Assembly: GCF_004346165.1 (NCBI RefSeq)
Contig: NZ_SLZZ01000015.1
Location: forward strand, 1 to 64,000
Direction: 5' to 3'
Length of the DNA: 64,000 nucleotides
Source of the DNA: Muricomes intestini
GTDB taxonomy: Bacteria; Bacillota; Clostridia; Lachnospirales; Lachnospiraceae
Every line of letters starts with the position of its first letter. The first letter of the stretch is position 1. Positions 44,900 to 53,701 of this stretch are shown here, piece by piece. The notes below the pieces were generated by a model. The model saw only the letters and a list, made by a program, of their open reading frames with translations. It did not search any database and was not told where the DNA came from. A program made the position numbers and the translations under genes.

Positions 44900-46192
44900 C
44901 TAAATTCCCACCATTCCCGCTGCCTGCGCTTCTACAATTGCTTTCTTATTCAATTTAAGAAGAACAAATGCACTGATAAAGCCAATTACTGAAAGAACTG
45001 CCATTGCTATGAAACAATTAATATACCCCTGAAGCGGTGTGGCTGTCCCCGCATATCTGTCAACCATATTTCCGGATACTGTATATAAAAAGATTTCCGG
45101 TGCATAGGTAACCAGAGAAATGATTCCGGACGCTGTGCCCGCAAGTTTCTTTGGAACAAGCACTTCATCAATTGTTGAAAAATACAATGCTTTAATGCTG
45201 TACAGGCACAAACCATAGCATACAAAATTCGCTACAATAATCGGGACGGCGCCTTTACCTGCCGGGATTGCAACATAGGCGGTGGCAAATACTGCCATTC
45301 CAATAAATGCATACTGTATGAATTTTATTCTGCTTCCAATTTTATCTGATATCAGGCCGGCAACAAAAGCACCGACCATCATCATGAAGTATGTACGGAT
45401 AACACTTAAGTTTGCCACCACGGTAGCACTTAAGCCAAATGCTTCTGACAAATAAGCGGTTACATACCCATGGAAGATAAGGGCAGAATAATTACAGATT
45501 CCTAATGCTCCGCAAAGCCATACTCTCGGCATCTTTGCAACTTCCATAAAGTCCTTCATATTCAAGGGGTTCTTTTGACTCTCTGCTGACTTTTGGGGTG
45601 TATCGTTCTCCATAAAAACCGCTGCCAGAATCGCTGCAATAATCAAAAAAATACTATAGTATAAAATGGCATTTTTCATACCGCCGATATCATCAACTGC
45701 CATGCCGAAAACTGCAACTGAGCCAAACGCCACCACCGTTCCTATCAGTCCTCTTCCTCCCTCCAGAGCTCCGAACAACCGCCCCTGTTCTTCCGGCCCG
45801 CCAAGCTGGTTCACCGATTTGACCATAGCTGCCCAGAATGTAAACACTGTCGTGATTGCAAAAATAGCATGAATCACGACGAGCCAAATAAAGCCGGGCA
45901 TTGTCCAGTACCAGAAACCGGCAAGTGCCGTCCCGACACAAGAAATAATTATCAATTTTTTAGAGCTGAACTTATCCGCTAAAATTCCTCCCGGAAAATA
46001 ACAGATAAAGTTTACAATACCGTAGGCAGACATAATCAGTCCTAATTGGGTTTTTGTCGCTCCTGTTGCCTGCTGCAGAGGCTCCATATACGTCTCACGC
46101 AAATATGGCAGCTTTGTAATTAATCCTCCGGCAATGGCAACAATAATAACCGTCATCCACTTTCTCACATTCTTTTGCTTTTCTGTTTGCAT
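44900..46192 (-). CDS. MFS transporter
   Basis: A 430-residue protein with about 12 membrane segments. The MFS loop motif GGILADKFSSKKLI follows TM2 (about residues 68-81), and a similar motif, GLISDKIGSRIKF, stands in the second half. The N-terminus is cytoplasmic and basic. It is the first gene of the operon MFS, TIM-barrel, gldA, DhaKL and so is the likely importer of the polyol or sugar acid used there. GGAGGA precedes the ATG. Confidence 0.88.
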   Translation of the reverse strand: MQTEKQKNVRKWMTVIIVAIAGGLITKLPYLRETYMEPLQQATGATKTQLGLIMSAYGIVNFICYFPGGILADKFSSKKLIIISCVGTALAGFWYWTMPGFIWLVVIHAIFAITTVFTFWAAMVKSVNQLGGPEEQGRLFGALEGGRGLIGTVVAFGSVAVFGMAVDDIGGMKNAILYYSIFLIIAAILAAVFMENDTPQKSAESQKNPLNMKDFMEVAKMPRVWLCGALGICNYSALIFHGYVTAYLSEAFGLSATVVANLSVIRTYFMMMVGAFVAGLISDKIGSRIKFIQYAFIGMAVFATAYVAIPAGKGAVPIIVANFVCYGLCLYSIKALYFSTIDEVLVPKKLAGTASGIISLVTYAPEIFLYTVSGNMVDRYAGTATPLQGYINCFIAMAVLSVIGFISAFVLLKLNKKAIVEAQAAGMVGI

Positions 46193-46464
46193 TTTTAATC
46201 CTCCTCCTTTTTATTGGAATTTATCTATTCTCAATCCTCTTGTATCAGTCTTCTCTTTTTATACATTTCGAGACATCTTTAAACAAACTGATTACAATCA
46301 GAATGACAATCCAATTCCCCTATTTCCTCTTACTCTTTTGAATCATTCCCCCAGCATTCTTCTAAATATTGTACGCATTCTCCAGTATCCCCGCAATCTA
46401 CAGCCCATGCTTTACCTTTGTTTTTTCTTTAATATATAAATTATACACAACACGCCTTATATTA

Positions 46465-46508
46465 CAATGGTATTTGTTGTCTATTTTTCATAAATTTCAA
46501 TGGTATTT
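46465..46508. promoter_or_regulatory. Direct repeat in the divergent MFS/PocR promoter region
   Basis: CAATGGTATTT occurs at 46465-46475 and again at 46498-46508, 33 bp (three helix turns) apart, in the AT-rich 520-bp region between the MFS operon and the PocR-AraC gene. Direct repeats fit AraC-family half-sites. The rest of 46193-46711 shows no gene. Confidence 0.45.
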
Positions 46509-46711
46509 CTATGATATAGCGCTAAATAATAGTATTATTATGACTTTTTGGACATATTCATTTTAATTTTTGTTTATATTGTTATATTTATAACGATTTG
46601 TAGAAGCTTTTTTATTCATTTTATTATGCTTTTTCGCAAATAGGGTTGATTTTTATGCATTGCTTTAGTAATATAATGACATTGGATATAACTTAAGAGG
46701 GGAGATTTTCT

Positions 46712-47653
46712 ATGATGCACTTTAACTTAGATCAAATCCTGAATTTGAAGAAATGGCAAGACTTGCAGGATTCCCTTGCAGATGTAACACAGCTTGCAAT
46801 TATTACTATTGATTACAGAGGAAAACCTATCTCTGCTCACAGTAAATGTACACCTTTTTGTCAAAAGATCCGGGACAACGCAGACTTATCGAAAATGTGT
46901 CAAAAGTGTGATTCCAGAGCAGGATTAGAGGCTGTCCGATATAACAGGCCATATATCTATCTGTGTCATTATAATATTATTGATATCGCTATTCCCATAA
47001 CAAATGATGACAAATATATCGGTGCTATTATGGCAGGCCAGATAAAGCCATCGTTTTCCGGAGCCATTCCGGATTTAGAGCAGATATTATATTCCCCCGT
47101 CAGCCTTCAGGCCCTTCAAGAATCCCAGGAGTTAAAACACTTATACAAAGAAATTCCAACACTGGACTATGGCCTTATTTTAAGGATTTCCGACATGCTT
47201 TTTAAATTATGTAACTATATTGTAGATGAAGCAACTGACAAAAATCTAGTTGTAAGTACATCTACTTCTCCTGTTCCAAGTCGGCAGTCCCCTTCACCAG
47301 ATACATCACTCCCTGTTCTAAAAGACACTAAGCTATTACCGGCGCTGGAATATATTTTTAGTAATACCCATTTAATGGTTTCTCTGGAAAAGGCTTCTCA
47401 ACTCTGTCACATAAGTCCGGGTTACTTCAGCAGATCTTTTTCTAAGGAATTTGGTGTAAGCTATACGGTATATACTACGAAATTAAAAATTGAATGGGCA
47501 AAAGAATTACTGACAAGAACAGATATCCCTGTCACACAAATCAGTGAACAGCTTGGTTTCAGTGATCCCGGATATTTCACAAAAATATTTAAAAAACAGG
47601 AATACCTAACACCGACCCTATACCGCAAATATGCCCCCTCCCCAGGCGCCTGA
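46712..47653 (+). CDS. PocR-domain AraC-family transcriptional regulator
   Basis: A 313-residue protein. The N-terminal PocR ligand-sensing domain (about 5-165; TPFCQKIRDNADLSKMCQKCDSRAG, YLCHYNIIDIAIPI) carries conserved Cys, and the C-terminal AraC domain (205-305; LEKASQLCHISPGYFSRSFSKEFG, FSDPGYFTKIFKK) has two HTH motifs. PocR domains are thought to sense small diols and related hydrocarbons. It is divergent from the MFS-gldA-DhaKL operon and convergent with the ABC transporter operon, so it could activate either. GAGGGGAG precedes the ATG. Confidence 0.9.
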   Translation: MMHFNLDQILNLKKWQDLQDSLADVTQLAIITIDYRGKPISAHSKCTPFCQKIRDNADLSKMCQKCDSRAGLEAVRYNRPYIYLCHYNIIDIAIPITNDDKYIGAIMAGQIKPSFSGAIPDLEQILYSPVSLQALQESQELKHLYKEIPTLDYGLILRISDMLFKLCNYIVDEATDKNLVVSTSTSPVPSRQSPSPDTSLPVLKDTKLLPALEYIFSNTHLMVSLEKASQLCHISPGYFSRSFSKEFGVSYTVYTTKLKIEWAKELLTRTDIPVTQISEQLGFSDPGYFTKIFKKQEYLTPTLYRKYAPSPGA

Positions 47654-47656
47654 TTT

Positions 47657-48295
47657 TTATTCCAGATTTGCATGATATTGCCACAAGCTGTCTATGTCAA
47701 TCCTTCTGTCTTCTATCAGCATCATTGCCGTAATGTCTCCAAACAGCAGCAGAGCCTGCTCAAACAGGGATGTCATGGGCTGCACGGAATGGATTTCATC
47801 TTTCTTTTTCGCCCGGCTCTCAACAGGTATCCTCACAAACAAGTCAGCGGTATCCTTAAGCGGGCTGTCAGGATTGCTTCCTATATGAATTACCTTTGCC
47901 CCGATTGATTTTGCTTTTCTTGCAATCCCGGCGGGATACAGTGTCCCGCCGCTGCCGGAACCTACAATAAGTACATCCTTCTGTGTAATTGCGGGTTCCG
48001 TTATCTGTCCTACCACAACAACACGTATGCCAAGGTGGGCATAGCGCTTCGCAATTGCTTCCAGTGACAGCAGAACCCTTCCCACCCCGATAAAAAATAC
48101 TTGTTCGGCGCCTGTAATCATTTCCAGATAGCTCTGTACTTTGTCAGGCTCTATAGCTTCCAGGGCTTTCTGACATTCGTCAAGCACGCTGGTTCTCATT
48201 TTTTCATATTGCCGCTTATCCAACACTATCTCACCCACTTCCACTGGTGTACTATTCCCATTGACTTTCATCGAAATGTCAATGAGACGGTACAC
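47657..48295 (-). CDS. SIS-domain sugar isomerase, 6-phospho-3-hexuloisomerase (HxlB)-like
   Basis: From a GTG at 48295 overlapping the permease stop (TAGTG) a 212-residue protein; an ATG at 48271 is an alternative. The SIS core has FFIGVGRVLLSLEAIAKRYAHLG, VGSGSGGTLYPAGIARKAKSIGAKVIHIG and a C-terminal FEQALLLFGDIT, as in HxlB/GutQ-type phosphosugar isomerases. No HxlA partner is present. It is the last gene of the RpiB/ABC operon and probably isomerises the phosphorylated sugar imported there. Exact reaction unknown. Confidence 0.82.
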   Translation of the reverse strand: MYRLIDISMKVNGNSTPVEVGEIVLDKRQYEKMRTSVLDECQKALEAIEPDKVQSYLEMITGAEQVFFIGVGRVLLSLEAIAKRYAHLGIRVVVVGQITEPAITQKDVLIVGSGSGGTLYPAGIARKAKSIGAKVIHIGSNPDSPLKDTADLFVRIPVESRAKKKDEIHSVQPMTSLFEQALLLFGDITAMMLIEDRRIDIDSLWQYHANLE

Positions 48296-49257
48296 TAGCT
48301 AATCTTACTCAGTCTTTGAGTTCTCCTTCTGTCAAGAACAAAGTTCATAATTAGAACACCGATTAATGCAGCACCCCAGATTAAATCTCTGTAGTAATTG
48401 CTGATTCCCGGGAACATATTTAAATAGGAAGACATCATCTGTAAAATAACAACTGCTATGGCAATACCAGGGATTGTCCCAAACCCGCCATTTGGGTTGA
48501 CGCCCCCCAATACCGCTATCAAAATACACTGCATTGTGTAGCTGCTTCCGAAATCTGCTTTCGCGGAATTGATTCTCGCCAGACTCAAGAGCCCCGCCAC
48601 AGCGGACATAATTCCTGATAGCATATATGTGCGGATAAGTACTGCATTACCGTGAATTCCTGCAAATCTTGCCGCCTTTTCATTGGTTCCCACAAGGTAA
48701 ACCCGGGTGCCGAATTTTGTCTTGCTCATAATAAATGTAACTACAACGACCAGCAGGAGAAATACCACGAATGAAAGTGGTATATATCCAAACAGTGCCG
48801 TTGTAGCAAAGGATGTATACTCGGCCGGTATGCCGCTGACTGTACTTCCCTTAGAAGCAATGATAGCAATTCCCATAAATAGCTGATAGGTTCCCAAGGT
48901 AGCGAGCATGGCCGGTATCCTCAGATATGATACTAAAAATCCGTTGAAGCTTCCGCAGATAATTCCGACAATCAGAGCGACAAGTATCGCAAGAGGAATA
49001 CTTCCTCCGCTCTGCATCATAAGCCCTGCCAGGATACCGCATAAATTTGCAATATAGACAGTTGACAAGTCGATCCCTCCGGAAATCATACAGATTCCAA
49101 CACCGATTGCCATTAAGCCATATTCAGAGAGCTGTTTTGCCATAGTCTGGAAGTTTCCAATTTTAATAAATTCTGACGGTCTGGTAGCACAGGCAATCAC
49201 CACAAAAACAACAAGGATTATTAGTAATCTTTTGATATTACTGTTCATCTTTCTCAT
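48295..49257 (-). CDS. Sugar ABC transporter permease (RbsC/Lsr family), second
   Basis: A 320-residue polytopic protein of the BPD_transp_2 family with about 8-10 membrane segments and the family motif VLGGVNPNGGFGTIPGIAI in the last third. It starts 2 bp after the stop of the preceding permease, so the pair is coupled and forms a heterodimeric channel with the ATPase at 50275-51792. Substrate is probably a pentose, tetrose or related sugar. Confidence 0.9.
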   Translation of the reverse strand: MRKMNSNIKRLLIILVVFVVIACATRPSEFIKIGNFQTMAKQLSEYGLMAIGVGICMISGGIDLSTVYIANLCGILAGLMMQSGGSIPLAILVALIVGIICGSFNGFLVSYLRIPAMLATLGTYQLFMGIAIIASKGSTVSGIPAEYTSFATTALFGYIPLSFVVFLLLVVVVTFIMSKTKFGTRVYLVGTNEKAARFAGIHGNAVLIRTYMLSGIMSAVAGLLSLARINSAKADFGSSYTMQCILIAVLGGVNPNGGFGTIPGIAIAVVILQMMSSYLNMFPGISNYYRDLIWGAALIGVLIMNFVLDRRRTQRLSKIS

Positions 49258-49259
49258 AA

Positions 49260-50282
49260 TTATGCTGTCTCCTTCTTTAGCCTGGTCTTTGCTTTACGCC
49301 CTGCATGGCTCTGCACTGCGGAAACCGCTGTGCCTATGATAATAATCGCGCCGATAAATACCTTTTGCCAATAAACCGAAATTCCCAGAAGAATCAGGCT
49401 GTTAGATACCATAGTCAAAAGCAGTGTTCCAAGCAGACATCCCTTTAATGTACCAATCCCGCCTGTCATCCTGGTTCCTCCCAAAATAATTGCTGCAATA
49501 ACAATCATTTCTCCGCCGGCATATTCCGTGGGCAGATACCGCATGGACATAACTGCATAAGACAGACCGGCGATAGCCGCAATCCCCCCGTTTACAACAA
49601 AAATGCCAAAACGGATTCCTTTCACATTAAACCCTGCACGTTCTGCGGATACCTCGTCACCGCCGACGGCGTAAACCCCGCGGCCAACCATAGTCTTATT
49701 CAACACAAGATAGGCAATAATGTAAAGAGCTATCATAAGCAAAAATGTCATAGGCAGAGTAGAGCCCAGCCCACTTTTTGCATTTTTGACAGTAATCAGT
49801 GATGCTTTGCCGAAAGCTGCCAGATTTTTTGGCAGATTCATTCTTTCTGCTTCAAATGCGCCCAATAAAATCCCACTGAACAAAGAACTGGTTCCCAGTG
49901 TTACAATCAGGCTTGGAAAATTATATCTTACAATAATAAATCCGTTTAATGCCCCCATGATACATCCGAAGAAAATACCGATAATAAATGTAATAAACCA
50001 CGATGTATCCTCAAGCCCCAGGTTATTCGTCACAATCAATGCAAGGTAACTGCTCAGAGCCGCAATCAGAGGAAATGATACGTCCGGTCCTGTACTGACA
50101 AACGCCAAAAGGGCACAAATTGCATACATGGATGGAACAATCATGGATCGGAGTAAATCTACTATATTATTGTTTGCAAAAAACAGGCCTGATCTTACCT
50201 GAATCACCAGAGATAAAACTACGATAATAAGGAATACATAGAATTCTGTCTGTTTTACCATCCTCTTAAAAAATTTATTCAT
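49260..50282 (-). CDS. Sugar ABC transporter permease (RbsC/Lsr family), first
   Basis: A 340-residue polytopic protein of the same family as its neighbour: about 9 membrane segments and the signature ILGGTRMTGGIGTLKGCLLG. The start overlaps the ATPase gene stop by 8 bases. A basic C-terminus (HAGRKAKTRLKKETA) faces the cytoplasm. It works with the second permease, the duplicated ATPase and the binding lipoprotein. Confidence 0.9.
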   Translation of the reverse strand: MNKFFKRMVKQTEFYVFLIIVVLSLVIQVRSGLFFANNNIVDLLRSMIVPSMYAICALLAFVSTGPDVSFPLIAALSSYLALIVTNNLGLEDTSWFITFIIGIFFGCIMGALNGFIIVRYNFPSLIVTLGTSSLFSGILLGAFEAERMNLPKNLAAFGKASLITVKNAKSGLGSTLPMTFLLMIALYIIAYLVLNKTMVGRGVYAVGGDEVSAERAGFNVKGIRFGIFVVNGGIAAIAGLSYAVMSMRYLPTEYAGGEMIVIAAIILGGTRMTGGIGTLKGCLLGTLLLTMVSNSLILLGISVYWQKVFIGAIIIIGTAVSAVQSHAGRKAKTRLKKETA

Positions 50283-51792
50283 CTATAATTCCTCCTTCCT
50301 GCACCGTCGCCTGGGCCGTCAGAACATCTGCGCTCAAATCCTGCGCAGATAATTTTCCTGTCACCTGTCCCGCCTGCATTACCAGCGCCCTGTCGCAGGT
50401 TGTCACGACTTCTGCCGCATCGTCGGACACGACAATAATTGCCATCCCCTCCGCCGCCAGATCTCTCAGAAGCCTGTGGATGTCATATTTTGCACCGATA
50501 TCCACACCAACTGTGGGACCGTTCAAGATAAGCACCTTAGGATGATTTGCAAGTCCTCTGGCTAAAACTACCTTCTGCTGATTTCCGCCCGAAAGAGTCT
50601 GTACAGGGAATTCATGGTTCTTTGTTACCACGCCGATCTCCTTCACCCATTGTGCGGATTCTTCCTCCACCTTTTTGTCGCTCAAAATGCCAAACTTATT
50701 TGCAAGCTGGTCCAGTCTGCTCACCGTTATATTTTTGATAATAGACTGTGGAAGGAACAGGCCCTCTGTCAAACGGTCCTCGGGAACCAGAGCGATGCCC
50801 AGCTTCTGTGCCTCGGATACATTTCTAATATGAACCTCTTTTCCCTCCACGAAAATCTGCCCGGCTGTAGGTTTTAGTAATCCGCATAATGCCATTGACA
50901 ATTCAGTGCGCCCGGACCCAAGCTGCCCCGTAATTCCAAGAATTTCTCCCTGGTGAAGTTCAAAACTTACTCCCTCAAATCCCAGGGCAGCCAGATTACG
51001 TGCCTCCAGAACCACATTTCCACGGCTTTCTTCATTTACTTCTTTTTTAACCTGTGCGTCAAAATGCCGTCCGGTCATGTAATAGGCGAATTTTTCTTCT
51101 GTCATCTCTTTTGTCGGACAGCTGATAACATTTTCGCCGTTTCTTAATATGGTGATACTGTCAGATATCTCAAATACCTCATCAAGCTTGTGAGACACGA
51201 ACAGAATTGTGACTCCGTTTTCCTTCAGATTTGTGATAATCTCAAAGAGACGATCAATTTCTTTTTTCGTTAGTGCCGTTGTGGGCTCATCCATGATAAT
51301 CAGCTTGGCGTTATCAAGGAGGGCTCTTGAGATCGCAATCAGCTGCTTGTCCGCAACTGGAAGTGTCTCCACAAGAGCATCCAGATCTACATCAAAGTTA
51401 ATTTTCTTTACAGCTTCTTTTGCAATTCTCCTGAATTCCTTTTTGTTCACCAGTTTCCTTTTATTGGCAAGGACCTGGTTAAAAGCCAAATTTTCTATCA
51501 CTGTCAGATTCGGGAAGATAGAAAAGTCCTGATAGATAACCTGAATTCCTTCCTTAATAGCAGACCCAGGCGTCATAACAGGATATTCTTTCCCATCCAC
51601 CTCAATCATACCTTCATCTGGTTTATAGAACCCTGATATAACCTTGATAATTGTAGATTTTCCACAACCGTTTTCCCCTGCCAGGCAATGGGTTTCTCCC
51701 CTTTTGATTGTCAGATCCACGCCTCTTAAGGCGTGAACACCACCAAATGATTTTTTAATTCCTTTTACACAAAGGATATTGTCATTTTCCAT
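50275..51792 (-). CDS. Sugar ABC transporter ATPase with two ATP-binding domains (RbsA/LsrA type)
   Basis: From ATG 51792 (MENDNILCV) a 505-residue protein. The first domain has Walker A GENGCGKST and Walker B LIIMDEPTTAL. The second has a Walker A-like GQLGSGRTEL, the signature LSGGNQQKV and VLILNGPTVGVD, where the usual Glu of DEPT is Asn-Gly. Degenerate second sites are normal in RbsA-type proteins. It energises uptake through the two permeases. Confidence 0.92.
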   Translation of the reverse strand: MENDNILCVKGIKKSFGGVHALRGVDLTIKRGETHCLAGENGCGKSTIIKVISGFYKPDEGMIEVDGKEYPVMTPGSAIKEGIQVIYQDFSIFPNLTVIENLAFNQVLANKRKLVNKKEFRRIAKEAVKKINFDVDLDALVETLPVADKQLIAISRALLDNAKLIIMDEPTTALTKKEIDRLFEIITNLKENGVTILFVSHKLDEVFEISDSITILRNGENVISCPTKEMTEEKFAYYMTGRHFDAQVKKEVNEESRGNVVLEARNLAALGFEGVSFELHQGEILGITGQLGSGRTELSMALCGLLKPTAGQIFVEGKEVHIRNVSEAQKLGIALVPEDRLTEGLFLPQSIIKNITVSRLDQLANKFGILSDKKVEEESAQWVKEIGVVTKNHEFPVQTLSGGNQQKVVLARGLANHPKVLILNGPTVGVDIGAKYDIHRLLRDLAAEGMAIIVVSDDAAEVVTTCDRALVMQAGQVTGKLSAQDLSADVLTAQATVQEGGIIDE

Positions 51793-51860
51793 CGTGTCAC
51801 CATGCCTTTCTTTCTCACCGGGGCGGCGTAAATAATCCACCACGTTTTACTTAATACTCT

Positions 51861-52967
51861 TTAAAAATCATAATCATTGATATTGTCCTTTGTGATTGTA
51901 AGATCAGCTTGTCCAATCAGACATCTGTTTTCTCCCTCAATTAGCTGGAGTTTGTCGTATCCCGCTATGCCAAGATCTGTGCCTTCACCCACTTCATCTC
52001 CTGAAAGAATCATAGATGCTACCTTACACATAACATGCCCTGAACCCTTAGGGTCCCACAGCTTGATTGTAGAGATTGTACCTGATTCAACATATGGTTT
52101 AAATTCGCCCGGTGTTCCTACACCGACAACCTTTACATCCAGTCCTAATTCCTCTACAGCCTTTGCAATACCCGGACAGTCTGTAGAAGCAACACCTGTG
52201 AAGCCTTTTAGATCCGGATTTGATTTTAAGATTTCTTTTGCTCTTTCATAAGAAGTATCAATAGACTCTTCAGACTCAGCAGAGGGAACAGCTCCGTCGT
52301 TAATCAGCTTCATATCCGGATATGCTTCCTTTTGGCGTTCATACTGAGCGTTTGCATACTCCATATGAGTTGTGGAAGTTGTGTAAGCAACCATCATTGC
52401 ATATTTTCCCTTTTCACCCATATCCTTTGCAAGGGCATCCATAATTGCCGAGCCGAAGTCCTTCGCTGTAAAAGCTTCTGTGTCAAACAGTGTATTCTTC
52501 TGATTAGAAGCTTCATGGGTGATAACAACAATTCCCTGCTCCATGGCATTCTTCAGAGATGCCTCGATTGCACCGGGATCAATAGGCACAACACAGAGAG
52601 CATCCACGCCCTGGTTAATCAAGTCATCGATTACCTGAACCTGGGACGCTGCATCTGCATTAGCCGGTCCTTTCTGAATTACCTTGATGCCTGTCTCTTT
52701 TCCAAAGTCATTTACACCAACCTCCATACGTTTGAACCAGTTTGAGGTGTTGTCCTTCGTAACTACAGCAATTGTCCACTCAGATTTATCCTTGTCCGAT
52801 TTATATCTGGAGACATCAAACAAGTCACCGTTTTTATCCTTTGAAGCAGACTCTTTCGTCTCCTTTTTGTTAGAAGATGTGGTGGTCTTTTCAGCACTGC
52901 AGGCTGCCAGTGAAAATGTCATAGCCGCTGCTGCTATGATTGCAATAAATTTTTTTAAATTTTTCAT
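51861..52967 (-). CDS. Sugar-binding lipoprotein of the ABC transporter
   Basis: A 368-residue type I binding protein with a lipoprotein signal (FSLAAC|SAEK) and a Ser/Thr/Lys linker. The mature part resembles LsrB/RhaS-type proteins: WTIAVVTKDNTSNWFKRMEVG-like opening, GVDALCVVPIDPGAIE, VITHEASNQ, VASTDCPGIAKA. Asp and Asn/Trp positions of a sugar pocket are plausible, but the ligand is not assignable. It has a strong AGGAGG site and lies between rpiB-like and ATPase genes in the operon. Confidence 0.9.
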   Translation of the reverse strand: MKNLKKFIAIIAAAAMTFSLAACSAEKTTTSSNKKETKESASKDKNGDLFDVSRYKSDKDKSEWTIAVVTKDNTSNWFKRMEVGVNDFGKETGIKVIQKGPANADAASQVQVIDDLINQGVDALCVVPIDPGAIEASLKNAMEQGIVVITHEASNQKNTLFDTEAFTAKDFGSAIMDALAKDMGEKGKYAMMVAYTTSTTHMEYANAQYERQKEAYPDMKLINDGAVPSAESEESIDTSYERAKEILKSNPDLKGFTGVASTDCPGIAKAVEELGLDVKVVGVGTPGEFKPYVESGTISTIKLWDPKGSGHVMCKVASMILSGDEVGEGTDLGIAGYDKLQLIEGENRCLIGQADLTITKDNINDYDF

Positions 52968-52982
52968 AAATTCTCCTCCTTC

Positions 52983-53465
52983 TCATTGGGATATACACTC
53001 ATTAGGATATACAGTTTTTTCGAATTCAACCAACTGATCATATTCTTTTTCAACTATTTTTGCCATTTCCGGAGTGAGACCAGACATGTGCTCAGCCTCA
53101 AGCCAGGCATTTGCCATCTCAATCCCCATCTCATTTCCGATGATAAAGCCCCCCATACACAGTACATTTGTATTATTCACTGCTTTTGCACGTTTCGCTT
53201 GATACAGGCTCTCACAAAGTGCTGCATATACACCTCTGTGCTTATTGCATATGATACTGACGCCCATCCCAGTGCCGCATATGGCAATCCCTCTTTCATA
53301 CTCTTTACTCTGTACTCCCCGGGCTACAGCTTTCGCCGCCTCCTGAAAAAGCACGGGATTGTCTGGATCAATATCTGTAATTTCATACCCCTTCTTTATT
53401 AAGTCTTTTTTTATTGCATTTTTAAGTTCAAATCCCGACGGATCCGCTCCGATGATAATCTTCAA
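52983..53465 (-). CDS. RpiB/LacAB-family sugar-phosphate isomerase with altered phosphate site
   Basis: A 160-residue protein of RpiB size. The active-site Cys region ICGTGMGVSIICNKHRGVYAALC and AVNNTNVLCMGG are present. The usual N-terminal SDHAGFELK reads ADPSGFELK, with Pro instead of the phosphate-binding His, so the substrate may differ from ribose 5-phosphate (four-carbon sugar phosphates and allose 6-phosphate are known for relatives). It is the first gene of the ABC/HxlB operon, with a perfect inverted repeat upstream. Confidence 0.88.
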   Translation of the reverse strand: MKIIIGADPSGFELKNAIKKDLIKKGYEITDIDPDNPVLFQEAAKAVARGVQSKEYERGIAICGTGMGVSIICNKHRGVYAALCESLYQAKRAKAVNNTNVLCMGGFIIGNEMGIEMANAWLEAEHMSGLTPEMAKIVEKEYDQLVEFEKTVYPNECISQ

Positions 53466-53518
53466 ACTTGTCCCTCCTGATTCTGGAAATTCAACATTTT
53501 AATGTGACCGCTTTATTA

Positions 53519-53542
53519 TTATTTATTCATTCCAATAAATAA
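53519..53542. promoter_or_regulatory. Inverted repeat upstream of the rpiB-like operon
   Basis: TTATTTATT-cattcc-AATAAATAA, perfect 9-bp arms, 54 bp before the rpiB-like start. It is a candidate operator; pure A/T arms make chance more likely than for GC-containing sites. Confidence 0.4.
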
Positions 53543-53655
53543 TTCCTATTTTTCCAAATTTTTTATAGATGATTTGTTTTTAGTCGGTTACAATATATGC
53601 TAAATAAGCACGCAGCTAACCTTTGACGAACTTGGGCTGCAAATGCATAAAAATA

Positions 53656-53681
53656 CCGCCAGTCGATATAGCAACTGACGG
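53656..53681 (-). terminator. Terminator of the deoR operon
   Basis: Minus-strand hairpin CCGTCAGT-N10-ACTGGCGG (one mismatch) is followed by TATTTTTATG, 20 bp after the deoR stop. Confidence 0.75.
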
Positions 53682-53701
53682 AAAACTACTTCTTTTCAAT
53701 T

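Noticed and set aside
46620-46690. Sigma-70 promoter for the PocR-AraC gene
   Set aside because: A TATAAT-like box is visible at about 46673, but the only TTGATT upstream is 20 bases away, too far for a confident call.
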